NCBI GenBank assembly: GCA_003162995.1
Contig: PLUZ01000396.1
Span: forward strand, 1 to 6,072
From: Methylocapsa sp.
GTDB lineage: Bacteria > Pseudomonadota > Alphaproteobacteria > Rhizobiales > Beijerinckiaceae
Direction of reading: 5' to 3'
DNA: 6,072 nt
Below, piece after piece: positions 1-6,072 of this stretch. Below the pieces are notes generated by a model. It had not been told where the DNA came from and did not search any database. It worked only from the letters and a program-made list of their open reading frames with translations. The position numbers and the translations under genes are program-made. Numbering within the stretch: the stretch's first letter is position 1; each line of letters starts with the position of its first letter.

Positions 1-475
1 TGATGTAGAAGATCCAGCGCCACGACAGGTGCTCGGTGAAGACGCCGCCCAGCAGCGGCCCGGCGATGGACGACAGTGCGAAGGTGGCGCCGAAGTACCC
101 CTGGTAGCGGCCGCGCTCGCGCGGCGAGACGATGTCGCCGACGATCGCCTGGGCGCCGACCATCAGGCCGCCGCTGCCCAGGCCCTGGATCGCGCGGAAC
201 GCGATCAGCTCGACCATGGAGGTGCTGAGCCCGGACAGCACCGAACCGACCAGGAAGATCACGATCGAGGCCTGGAAGAAGATCTTCCGGCCGTACTGGT
301 CGCCGACGATCGTCGGCAGCGCGGTGGAGACGATCGTCTGGTCCAGCGCCGCCAGCGACATCCCGAGCATCAGGGCGCCGATGATGAGCAGGATGGCGCG
401 GCGCGACAAATCGGGCCGCGCGCCGTTCCCGGTCACCGCTATGGGTTCCCCGGCAGAGGAGCTAGAGGAACTCAT
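1..475 (-). CDS. DHA2-type MFS multidrug exporter, N-terminal part, cut by window edge
   Basis: This is the first 158 codons of a major facilitator superfamily drug:H+ antiporter of the 14-TM EmrB/QacA-like DHA2 group, an inner-membrane efflux pump. The ATG is at 475 and the frame is open to base 2 with no stop. Visible signs are a Ser-rich cytoplasmic N-terminus (residues 2-7), TM1 (about 27-44) running into the family motif LDQTIVSTALPTIVGD (44-59), motif A remnant GDQYGRK (58-64), a helix at about 66-82, RAIQGLGSGGLMVGAQAIVGD (94-114, motif B region), SPRERGRYQG (117-126) and LSWRWIFYI (150-158). In family members about 32 residues containing TM2 normally lie between VGD and the motif-A GD; here they are missing. 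The very high GC and sequence style suggest an actinobacterial source. The start overlaps the upstream regulator-fragment ORF by 14 nt, which suggests a TetR-exporter operon. Family assignment is secure; function with TM2 missing is doubtful. Confidence 0.88.
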   Translation of the reverse strand, partial: MSSSSSSAGEPIAVTGNGARPDLSRRAILLIIGALMLGMSLAALDQTIVSTALPTIVGDQYGRKIFFQASIVIFLVGSVLSGLSTSMVELIAFRAIQGLGSGGLMVGAQAIVGDIVSPRERGRYQGYFGATFALSSIAGPLLGGVFTEHLSWRWIFYI

Positions 476-737
476 CTGTGGTGGTCCTTTCTGTGTCCTG
501 AGTATCGTTTTCCGGTGCCCCTGGCCCGGTCGGCGGGGCCAGGTCGCGTAGCGTGCAGTCTTCTCCGAACCCGGTCGCGAGCGCACGGAACGCGGCGTCG
601 GTGAGCTGATCGAGCGGCACGGCTCCGCCGGAGGCCGCCCAGAACGACATGGTCGCCCGGAGCACGCCGATGGCCGCGCTGGCCAGCAGCAGGGGATAGG
701 GGTCACGGTCCGGATCGGTGCCGAGCCGTTCGGCCAG
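462..737 (-). pseudogene. TetR-family regulator, C-terminal ligand-binding fragment without its HTH
   Basis: This is the downstream part of the hybrid ORF, about residues 107-197. The run TDPDRDPYPLLLASAAIGVL (113-132), followed by a tryptophan-containing helix (134-140) and VPLDQLTDAAFRALATGFGE (146-165), resembles the C-terminal dimerisation and ligand domain of actinobacterial TetR regulators. The final 30 or so residues are a polar, probably disordered tail. The N-terminal helix-turn-helix of about 50 residues is not in the window, so the fragment could not bind DNA as a TetR protein. Its 14-nt overlap with the exporter start is the usual arrangement of a local repressor with its efflux gene. 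Base composition matches the exporter and not scpA. The exact left limit of TetR similarity cannot be fixed by eye; subfamily assignment (MftR-like C-domain) is a guess. Confidence 0.7.
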
Positions 738-1055
738 GGCGCTGGCGAGGTCGGCGGCGGACGGCTCCTCGCCCTTGGGCGGTTCGGGCAGCAGCAGCCG
801 TGATTTCAGGTAGGCGAGCCAGGCGGCCATCACGAGATAGTCAGCGGCGAGCTCCAACCGCACGCGCCGCGCCGCCTCGATGAATTCGAGATATTGCTCG
901 ACGAGGGCCAGAATAGAAATCTTGGCTAAATCCACCTTTTGGCGGCGCGCGAGGTCGAGCAAAAGATCGAGCGGCCCTTCAAATCCCTCGACATCGACCA
1001 CGAAGGAGCCCTCTTCTTGGGCCCCAACGCCATTTTGATCAAAAGGCAAATCCAA
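462..1055 (-). CDS. scpA: Hybrid ORF: ScpA N-terminal part fused in frame to a TetR C-terminal domain
   Basis: The ORF encodes 197 residues. Residues 17 to about 105 match the N-terminus of alphaproteobacterial ScpA, the kleisin that bridges SMC heads and binds ScpB in chromosome condensation: VDVEGFEGPLDLLLDLARRQ (20-39), KVDLAKISILALVEQYLEFI (40-59), LAADYLVMAAWLAYLKSRLL (69-88). From about residue 109 it no longer looks like ScpA, and the rest resembles a TetR ligand-binding domain. ScpA is usually about 250 residues or more; its middle ScpB-binding part and C-terminal winged helix are absent, so kleisin function is not expected. The start is a TTG at 1055, chosen because GGGAG sits eight bases upstream; no ATG precedes the conserved block in this frame, and an in-frame stop lies at 1071-1073. 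TTG at 1049 is an alternative. The stop TAG (462-464) lies inside the next gene. The fusion is either a chimeric contig or a real recombination product. Confidence 0.8.
   Translation of the reverse strand: MDLPFDQNGVGAQEEGSFVVDVEGFEGPLDLLLDLARRQKVDLAKISILALVEQYLEFIEAARRVRLELAADYLVMAAWLAYLKSRLLLPEPPKGEEPSAADLASALAERLGTDPDRDPYPLLLASAAIGVLRATMSFWAASGGAVPLDQLTDAAFRALATGFGEDCTLRDLAPPTGPGAPENDTQDTERTTTDEFL
485..490 (-). promoter_or_regulatory. Shine-Dalgarno for the MFS exporter
   Basis: The minus strand reads AAAGGA nine bases before the ATG at 475. It lies inside the 3' end of the upstream ORF, so translation of the exporter is probably coupled to that of the regulator. It supports 475 as the start. 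Confidence 0.6.
720..750 (-). other. Junction between alphaproteobacterial scpA and high-GC TetR sequence
   Basis: The translated frame passes from ADLASALAERL (residues 101-111), which fits the ScpA helix following its EPPKGEEPSA linker, directly into GTDPDRDPYP (112-121), which fits TetR. The string ALAERL is plausible in both families, so a short shared sequence may have been the joining point. Left of this point the codons end almost wholly in G or C; right of it they are mixed. No inverted repeat, target duplication or transposase is visible at the join. Confidence 0.65.
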
Positions 1056-1063
1056 CGATGGTG

Positions 1064-1068
1064 CTCCC
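1064..1068 (-). promoter_or_regulatory. Shine-Dalgarno that decides the TTG start of the scpA-type ORF
   Basis: GGGAG on the minus strand, eight bases before the TTG at 1055. No ATG lies between the upstream in-frame stop (1071-1073) and the conserved ScpA block, so this site is the main support for a TTG start. Confidence 0.5.
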
Positions 1069-1148
1069 AGTCAGGAACGCGTGGCACAGGTCTCGAACTT
1101 TGCCGCGACGAGACCAATGCCGCAAGTGCCGTCTTGGACCCTCACTTT

Positions 1149-1169
1149 CCATCCACAGATTATGGATGG
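1149..1169 (-). other. Hairpin downstream of the SPOR gene (second of a tandem pair)
   Basis: A perfect 7-bp stem, CCATCCA and TGGATGG, with a 7-base loop. It lies about 25 bases past the SPOR stop codon on the minus strand. It abuts the hairpin at 1170-1197. No T-run follows it (the next bases are AAAGTGAGG), so it is not a canonical intrinsic terminator; RNA processing or 3'-end protection is possible. Confidence 0.4.
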
Positions 1170-1197
1170 GACCGGCGATTCAAGACCAGCGCCGGTC
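1170..1197 (-). other. Hairpin overlapping the SPOR stop codon (first of a tandem pair)
   Basis: A perfect 8-bp GC-rich stem, GACCGGCG and CGCCGGTC, with a 12-base loop. It starts within the TGA stop codon (1196-1198) of the SPOR gene. It probably forms in the mRNA and may mark a 3' end or attenuate read-through into scpA. No T-tract follows it. Confidence 0.45.
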
Positions 1198-2563
1198 AGT
1201 TCTTGGCCACGAAGCAGCTGCCTCCGCCGCTTTGAACTTTTTGGCACAACGCAGTAGCTTCATCGCGTGAGGACAAACCGCTGACCCGGACACGATAGAC
1301 AGGCTTGCCGCCGACCTCGGCCTTGTGGATCGAGGGATGGAAACCCGCCAGCTCCGCGCCAAACTTTTTCATGATACGAACCTGCGCGTCGCGCGCCTCT
1401 TGTTCTGTCCCTGGGGCAGCGAGCTGCACAGCGAAAGTCCCCGGCGCCGCCGCCCGGGCCGCTTCAGCCCCTGGCACTTGCTCCTGTGCGTCGGCGACTT
1501 GCACCCGCTTGGCCTTGGGGGCAATCGAGGTCTTCGCTGCGTCTGCACTGACATTCGGCGCCGCGGCCGGCGGCTTTGGCGTCGTCGCCACGCGAGCCGT
1601 CGATTTTGGCGTTGCCGCCTTAGCCGGGGAGACCGCGGCGGGGTGCGCTGCTGGCGAGCCGGGCGCCACACCCTGCGGCGGCGAGTCGTAGGACAGGAGC
1701 GTGCCATCGGGCCGGACCGAAACAGTTTTAACCTTTTTCGGTTCGATCAAGGCAGCAATCCCATCGGATGGCTGTTGCGGTTGAGCTTGTGCCGGCGGCT
1801 GCGGCACAGGAACACTCGCAGCCCCGCTCGCAAGTCCGGTGACGGCGCTGGACGGTTCGGCATAGGCTTGCGCAGATAAATCGGTTGGCTGCTCGACGTT
1901 ATTCACGGCGGCGACCGGCGGCTGTTGCTGCACCCCGCCAAGGACGGAGGCGTCGCGATCCGGGACTTCGGTGCTGGCCACCGTGTCGGGGTGTATCTTG
2001 GTTGGCCCATCGGCAGCCCTGATCGTTGTAATCTCGCTCGGGTTGGTAGCCGCGCCCTTAAAGCCAAAACTGGCGCCAATGCCGGCGATTCCAGCGACGA
2101 TCATTGCAGCCATGATCCAGAGCGGGCGCCGCGACCTGACTTCCTCATAGGCCGTATCGACTTCGTGGGAATCCCCAGCGTCCGCGTAGGGCCAGTGCTG
2201 ATGGTCATCCTCCCGGTAACTCTCCATCTCGTCGGCCGCGGTCAGGCTCGCCGCGCTGTCGTGCCTGGCACTGCCAAGCAGGCCCGCTTCGATTGCGGCG
2301 AAATCGCCACCGATGAGGGGCTGCCGCGCCGCTTGCATCTTACTGTCGCCGCGATCCTGCTCATTCCGCCACGCTCCGGACGGCCGCCGGCTCAGCGGTT
2401 CAAACACTGTCTTGTAAGGATCGACTTCCTCACCAGCGAAACTGCGGGCAAGTTCCGCAAGCGGATCATCGTCCCTTTGGTTTGTGGTGTGCGGCTTCCG
2501 CAAACGCCTTTCAAACTCTTCCAGATCGATCATCGGCCGCCGTTTTACAATTGGCTCGCTCAT
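1196..2563 (-). CDS. Membrane-anchored SPOR-domain protein (septal peptidoglycan binding)
   Basis: A 455-residue bitopic inner-membrane protein. SPOR domains bind glycan strands stripped of stem peptides at the division septum. In order: a charged cytoplasmic region (1-147) with IDLEEFERRL near the start (12-21); one TM helix preceded by basic residues (about 148-168, PLWIMAAMIVAGIAGIGASF); a long Pro/Ala/Gln-rich periplasmic linker (about 175-370); and a C-terminal SPOR domain (about 376-454) with GTFAVQLAA at its first strand and VYRVRVSGL (422-430) before the last helix. Two cysteines in the last helix and strand (440 and 450) could form a disulfide. I chose the ATG at 2563 because AGGAGG lies nine bases upstream; the frame extends 23 codons further, but that part is Arg-rich and has no such site. 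It lies downstream of argS in the usual order. The layout resembles DedD/FtsN-like proteins, but the linker does not allow naming it. Confidence 0.9.
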   Translation of the reverse strand: MSEPIVKRRPMIDLEEFERRLRKPHTTNQRDDDPLAELARSFAGEEVDPYKTVFEPLSRRPSGAWRNEQDRGDSKMQAARQPLIGGDFAAIEAGLLGSARHDSAASLTAADEMESYREDDHQHWPYADAGDSHEVDTAYEEVRSRRPLWIMAAMIVAGIAGIGASFGFKGAATNPSEITTIRAADGPTKIHPDTVASTEVPDRDASVLGGVQQQPPVAAVNNVEQPTDLSAQAYAEPSSAVTGLASGAASVPVPQPPAQAQPQQPSDGIAALIEPKKVKTVSVRPDGTLLSYDSPPQGVAPGSPAAHPAAVSPAKAATPKSTARVATTPKPPAAAPNVSADAAKTSIAPKAKRVQVADAQEQVPGAEAARAAAPGTFAVQLAAPGTEQEARDAQVRIMKKFGAELAGFHPSIHKAEVGGKPVYRVRVSGLSSRDEATALCQKVQSGGGSCFVAKN

Positions 2564-2901
2564 CTTACTCACCCTCCTGTCGCGACTTCGTGGCGGACGA
2601 ACCCGCCGATCCACATCATTCCAATCGCGCATCCCAACGCTGGGCAGTGTTTACTCGGTCCAAACGCATGATCCGGCCGCTGTGAACTGGTTCAAGTGCC
2701 GGTCCGCTTATTTCCCGGTTTTCACGCGATCCTTATCGCGCGGCCGGTTCCCGCTTTCACCTCATCCGTCTTGGTCTTCATTACTGATCGTTGATCTTTA
2801 TCTTCGCGTCTTAAATCCCCATTCACGCCTACCGCCGCTTTGCCCGGTTCGCCGCGACCGCGGGCGACGCGATATACCGGTGGCGGCACGGAGGCGGAAA
2901 T
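2564..2901. other. 338-nt non-coding gap between argS and the SPOR gene
   Basis: No convincing gene is seen on either strand. The minus strand probably carries the 5' leader, and possibly a separate promoter, for the SPOR gene. A 5-bp hairpin (GGCGG and CCGCC, 2592-2607) lies about 30 bases before the start codon, and an interrupted palindrome TGAAC-TG-GTTCA is at 2683-2694. I find no clear sigma-70 boxes; TTGAAC at the palindrome followed 17 bases later by ATCATG is a poor match. After the argS stop there is no clear terminator. Confidence 0.45.
2573..2578 (-). promoter_or_regulatory. Strong Shine-Dalgarno fixing the SPOR gene start
   Basis: AGGAGG on the minus strand, nine bases before the ATG at 2563. 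It rules against the longer reading that would begin at 2632. Confidence 0.8.
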
Positions 2902-4680
2902 CTAACGCATTTCCTCAGGGGCGCTCACCCCCAAAATTCCAAGCCCTGAAGCGAGAACCGTCGCCACGGCCGTTACCAAAGCCAGCCTGGCAACTGTTAA
3001 ATCTGTCCTCTCTTCATTAAGAAAGCGTAATTGTGGCCGATCTTTGCCGCGAGTCCAGTGGGAGTGTAAGCTTGCCGCCAGATCATGCAAATAAAACGCA
3101 ATTCTGTGCGGTTCATGGCTAAGAGCAGCGGCCTCGACAATCCGGGGATATTGCGCAAGGAGCTTGATCAGAGCAATTTCCCCTGGATCCGCCAGCAGGC
3201 CAAGCTCCGCCGCAGCCAGGGCATCACTCGATATATCAATCCCGGAAATCGTTGTAACTCCTTGACGGAGTACAGATTTTGCTCTTGCATGAGCATATTG
3301 GACATAAAAGACCGGATTGTCCTTGGATTGTTCGATTACTTTGCTCAAGTCGAACTCTAATGCCGCGTCGTTCTTGCGAAACAGCATCATGAATCGAACG
3401 GCATCCACGCCAACTTCATCAACCACTTCACGCAAGGTTACGAAGTCGCCGGATCTTTTCGACATTTTCACAGGTTCGCCATTGCGCATCAAGCGCACCA
3501 ATTGGTAGAGCTTGACATCGAGACCGACGCGGCCTTCCGAGAGCGCCTCGACGGCGGCGCGCATGCGCTTCATATAACCGCCATGGTCGGCGCCCCAAAC
3601 GTCGATCAAAAACGCGTAGCCCCTGTCGATCTTGGTCTTGTGATAGGCGATATCGGACGCAAAATAGGTGTAGGAACCGTCCGATTTCATCAGGGGACGG
3701 TCGACGTCGTCGCCAAAGGCCGTCGATTTGAACAAAGTCTGCTCGCGGTCCTCCCAATCCTCGACGGGCTGACCTTTCGGCGGTGGCAGCCGCCCTTCAT
3801 AGACGAGACCGCGCCGGCGCAACTCGGCAATCGCTTCCGCAACCAAATCGCCATCGCCGCCACGCGTGAGCGAGCGCTCCGAGAAAAAAACCTCATGTTC
3901 TATGTTCAGGCAGGCGAGATCGGCCCGGACCATCGCCATCATCCCTTCAATGGCAACACCACGCACGTCGTCAAGCCATTCGGTTTCTGGCCGCCCGAGC
4001 AGGTGACGGCCATATTTTTCCGCGAGCGCTCCGCCGATGCTTTTCAAATAATCGCCGGGATAAAGACCCTCGGGAATTTCGCCGATTTCTTCGCCGAGTG
4101 CCTCTTGGTAGCGCAGATAGGCGGACCGGGCCAGAACATCTACCTGGGCGCCCGCGTCATTGATGTAATATTCGCGGGTGACGCCGTGCCCGGCGAATTC
4201 CAGCAGATTGGCAAGCGCATCGCCGAAGACAGCACCGCGCCCATGGCCAACATGCATGGGACCGGTCGGGTTCGCCGAGACATATTCGACATTAATCTTT
4301 AGAGTCTTGGCCCCGTCCAAAACCGGACGGCCAAACCGCGCTCGCTCTTCGAGAGCCGCGCGCAATACGCAAGCGAATACCTCCGGCTTCACCCGGATAT
4401 TAATAAAGCCCGGCCCCGCCACTTCGGCCTCCGCCACACGCGGATCATCGGCCAATGCGGCGGCGATCTCCACGGCGAGCTGGCGCGGATTGGCGAAGGA
4501 GGAGGCTGCCTCCTTCGCATAAATCATTGCCGCATTGGTGGCGAGGTCGCCATGCGCGGGGTCGCGCGGCGGTTCGACGATAAAGCGCTGCAAATCGAGG
4601 TCCGTAGGCAAGCGGCCGCTTGCGGCGATCCGGAGTAGAATCGAAGTGATCACGCCGTGGAACTCGGAAAAAAGGTTCAT
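2902..4680 (-). CDS. argS: Arginyl-tRNA synthetase
   Basis: A 592-residue class Ia aminoacyl-tRNA synthetase that charges tRNA-Arg with arginine using ATP in the cytoplasm; the length is normal. The N-terminal Add-1 domain (about 3-100) recognises the tRNA elbow and contains PAHGDLATN (41-49) and GPGFINIRV (89-97). The catalytic Rossmann fold carries the HIGH-type motif in [16 protein letters not shown] (135-150, with H143-V-G-H146), then YYINDAGAQ (171-179) and [11 protein letters not shown] (362-372). The KMSKS-type loop is KMSKRSG (405-411). The C-terminal DALR anticodon-binding domain (about 455-592) starts with [10 protein letters not shown] (458-467). Start: the ATG at 4680, since MNLFSEF is the typical alphaproteobacterial beginning; a GTG directly before it (4683) is also open. 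Only a weak GGTGAG precedes it. It lies 81 bases after dgt on the same strand and is probably co-transcribed with it. No defects seen. Confidence 0.97.
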   Translation of the reverse strand: MNLFSEFHGVITSILLRIAASGRLPTDLDLQRFIVEPPRDPAHGDLATNAAMIYAKEAASSFANPRQLAVEIAAALADDPRVAEAEVAGPGFINIRVKPEVFACVLRAALEERARFGRPVLDGAKTLKINVEYVSANPTGPMHVGHGRGAVFGDALANLLEFAGHGVTREYYINDAGAQVDVLARSAYLRYQEALGEEIGEIPEGLYPGDYLKSIGGALAEKYGRHLLGRPETEWLDDVRGVAIEGMMAMVRADLACLNIEHEVFFSERSLTRGGDGDLVAEAIAELRRRGLVYEGRLPPPKGQPVEDWEDREQTLFKSTAFGDDVDRPLMKSDGSYTYFASDIAYHKTKIDRGYAFLIDVWGADHGGYMKRMRAAVEALSEGRVGLDVKLYQLVRLMRNGEPVKMSKRSGDFVTLREVVDEVGVDAVRFMMLFRKNDAALEFDLSKVIEQSKDNPVFYVQYAHARAKSVLRQGVTTISGIDISSDALAAAELGLLADPGEIALIKLLAQYPRIVEAAALSHEPHRIAFYLHDLAASLHSHWTRGKDRPQLRFLNEERTDLTVARLALVTAVATVLASGLGILGVSAPEEMR

Positions 4681-4745
4681 CACTCACCAAATTGAAAGAA
4701 CTGGAAGAGACTTGTCGGCAGGGCCGCCGCGTGTCGCGAGAAAAT

Positions 4746-4761
4746 GCTCTGAAACAAGAGC
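4746..4761 (-). terminator. Weak hairpin just after the dgt stop codon
   Basis: On the minus strand GCTCT, a 6-base loop and AGAGC follow the TAA directly, and then ATTTTCTC. A 5-bp stem with a short T-run could give partial termination or pausing between dgt and argS. It is too weak to call a strong intrinsic terminator. Confidence 0.3.
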
Positions 4762-6042
4762 TTAATCCGCATCTTGAGCTTCCGGCGCGCTCAAGCGCAA
4801 TTCCGGGGTTTTGTCGAAGAGCCTTTGATGTTCGGCGATCGCATAAAGATCGGTCATGCCCGCGATATAATCGCAGACAAGCCGCGCGCGGCGCGTTTCA
4901 TCGGTGGTCTTGGCCGCCGCCCGAGCCCATTCGGCCGGCATGAGGTCCGGGGCCATCAAAAGCCGGGGAAAAAGATCGCGGATGATCAGGCCCGCCCGGT
5001 CGCGAATACGGATCAGCCGTTCATGCCGGTACATGTTTTCAAACAGAAACACCGAGATCGACCTGTCAATATTTGCCATGTGCTGCGAAAAGCCGATGAG
5101 GGGCGCATCTTGTGCCCGCACCTCCTCCACGCTCGCGACCCCCGTTGCCGCGATCCGCCTCCGGCTCTCGGCAATGGCATCCTCGATAAAAAGGGTAATC
5201 AGCCGGCGCACCAGCTCATGAATGGCACGAACGGGCTCAAGACCAGGATAAAGTGCTTCAATCTCGCCACCAATAGCACGCAAAAATTCGACCTCGCCAA
5301 TTTGCGCAAAATCGATGAGCCCCGCGCGCAAGCCATCGTCGATATCATGCGCATTATAGGCAATACCGTCGGCGAGGGCCGCAGTCTGTGCCTCGGCGGA
5401 GGCAAACTGCGCAAGGCCGAGATTTTGAATTTCATTATATTCGAGGATCGCCACGGGAAGCCCGCGTTTTGCGTAGCGCGGGGCGGCTTGCCCATCGGCC
5501 CGCAGCAGCGGGCCGTTGTGTTTGACGAGACCTTCCAATGTCTCCCAAGTCAGATTCAGCCCATCGAAGGCCGCATAGCGGCGTTCGAGCTTGGTGACGA
5601 TGCGCAGCGCCTGCGCATTATGATCGAAGCCGCCGTAAGGCCGCATGAGTTCGTCGAGCACATCCTCGCCCGTGTGGCCGAAGGGCGTGTGGCCGAGATC
5701 ATGCGCGAGCGCCAGCGCCTCGGCGAGATCGTCGTCGAGGCCGAGCGCGCGGGCGAGCGAGCGGGCGATCTGACCGACCTCGAGCGAATGGGTGAGCCTT
5801 GTGCGGAAATGGTCCCCCTCGTGAGGAACAAAGACCTGTGTCTTATGGGCGAGCCTGCGAAAAGCCGTGCAGTGAATGATACGGTCACGGTCACGCTGAA
5901 ATTCCGAGCGGGTTGGCGAAGCTGGCTCCGCGATCAACCGGCCACGGCTCGCGGCCGGATCCGTGGCATAAGGCGCCCGCGGCGAGGCCAAAGCGAAAGC
6001 GGGAGAAATCTGGCAGACTGGCATGAAATTTGGTTGATCCAT
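4762..6042 (-). CDS. dgt: Deoxyguanosinetriphosphate triphosphohydrolase-like HD protein
   Basis: A 426-residue HD-superfamily phosphohydrolase of the dGTPase-like family. It cleaves dGTP or other dNTPs to deoxynucleoside and triphosphate and so controls the cytoplasmic dNTP pool. The family signature runs from [17 protein letters not shown] (42-58) to [11 protein letters not shown] (61-71). The metal-binding HD residues are H85 (in [14 protein letters not shown]), H114-D115 in [14 protein letters not shown] (113-126) and D233 in [10 protein letters not shown] (229-238). The rest is helical, with a C-terminal part containing [20 protein letters not shown]. Length fits the shorter alphaproteobacterial type 2 proteins, not the longer enterobacterial Dgt. 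Start: the ATG at 6042; a GTG six bases upstream (6048) follows an in-frame TGA directly, so at most two residues could be added. The ribosome binding site is weak (GAGTGG very close). Substrate preference cannot be read from sequence. Confidence 0.94.
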   Translation of the reverse strand: MDQPNFMPVCQISPAFALASPRAPYATDPAASRGRLIAEPASPTRSEFQRDRDRIIHCTAFRRLAHKTQVFVPHEGDHFRTRLTHSLEVGQIARSLARALGLDDDLAEALALAHDLGHTPFGHTGEDVLDELMRPYGGFDHNAQALRIVTKLERRYAAFDGLNLTWETLEGLVKHNGPLLRADGQAAPRYAKRGLPVAILEYNEIQNLGLAQFASAEAQTAALADGIAYNAHDIDDGLRAGLIDFAQIGEVEFLRAIGGEIEALYPGLEPVRAIHELVRRLITLFIEDAIAESRRRIAATGVASVEEVRAQDAPLIGFSQHMANIDRSISVFLFENMYRHERLIRIRDRAGLIIRDLFPRLLMAPDLMPAEWARAAAKTTDETRRARLVCDYIAGMTDLYAIAEHQRLFDKTPELRLSAPEAQDAD

Positions 6043-6072
6043 ACCCACTCAGTTGCGGGCGTGCGCTTTGCG

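Larger units (their letters stand above)
1056..1195. other. Intergenic gap where nagZ would be expected
   Basis: The gap of 140 bases holds two tandem hairpins next to the SPOR stop and the ribosome binding site of the scpA-type ORF. I find no recognisable beta-N-acetylhexosaminidase (NagZ) sequence in any frame, although nagZ (about 1 kb) commonly sits between the SPOR gene and scpA in related bacteria. Confidence 0.5.

Noticed and set aside
29..604. Long open frame on the plus strand opposite the exporter and TetR fragment
   Set aside because: Its product is a Arg/Gln/Asp-rich low-complexity sequence typical of the antisense of high-GC genes; the minus strand has clear MFS and TetR motifs.
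926..1117. 63-codon minus-strand frame upstream of and overlapping the scpA-type ORF
   Set aside because: It is an out-of-frame reading over the conserved ScpA block; the ScpA frame explains the conservation.
1056..1167. Short minus-strand frame containing AFLTGS, reminiscent of the start of NagZ
   Set aside because: Only five or so residues are similar, the start is not at the right place, and the frame stops at once; chance similarity is more likely than a nagZ remnant.
1301..1700. Repeat-like Pro/Ala-rich stretch within the SPOR gene, considered as a possible tandem repeat
   Set aside because: It is compositionally biased linker sequence without a regular repeat unit.
2564..2632. A 23-codon N-terminal extension of the SPOR-domain protein, starting at 2632
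   Set aside because: It is Arg-rich, lacks a ribosome binding site, and would place the AGGAGG that serves the ATG at 2563 inside the coding region.
1925..2671. 248-codon plus-strand open frame opposite the SPOR gene
   Set aside because: No recognisable domain, and it runs antisense through the well-supported SPOR protein and its leader.
3502..4302. 266-codon plus-strand open frame opposite argS
   Set aside because: It is a shadow of the conserved argS catalytic region, with no family motif of its own.

Overview
All recognisable genes lie on the minus strand, so the window reads biologically from right to left. The right-hand five-sixths (about 750-6072) looks like a core chromosomal block of an alphaproteobacterium, probably of the Hyphomicrobiales (Rhizobiales). 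It has dgt (dGTPase-like HD protein), argS (arginyl-tRNA synthetase), a membrane-anchored SPOR-domain cell-division protein and then the start of scpA (SMC kleisin), with moderate GC. The left-hand sixth (1 to about 735) is different. It has very high GC (for example 45 of 60 bases at 121-180, against 32 of 60 at 3361-3420) and carries the 3' part of a TetR regulator followed by a DHA2-type MFS drug exporter. Both protein sequences look actinobacterial.

Layout in transcription order: dgt 6042-4762; an 81-nt gap; argS 4680-2902; a 338-nt gap with no recognisable gene; the SPOR-domain gene 2563-1196; a 140-nt gap with two tandem hairpins; a hybrid ORF 1055-462; and an MFS exporter starting at 475 and running off the left edge. 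In many related bacteria the expected order is dgt-argS-SPOR-nagZ-scpA-scpB. Here nagZ is absent between SPOR and scpA. The scpA frame is then cut after about 105 codons, where it continues in frame into the C-terminal domain of a TetR-family regulator.

The most notable observation is this cross-phylum ScpA::TetR junction near 722-750. The adjoining MFS exporter also appears to lack about 32 residues, including its second transmembrane helix, near 296-304. Two abnormal joins within about 450 bases, together with the composition change, make a chimeric contig (mis-assembly, library or amplification artefact) at least as likely as real lateral transfer. If real, the strain would have a broken condensin kleisin gene and a decapitated regulator.

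The functional genes are housekeeping: nucleotide-pool control (dgt), translation (argS) and septal peptidoglycan binding (SPOR). I see no new defence, mobile or biosynthetic system, no tRNA or rRNA gene, and no CRISPR array.
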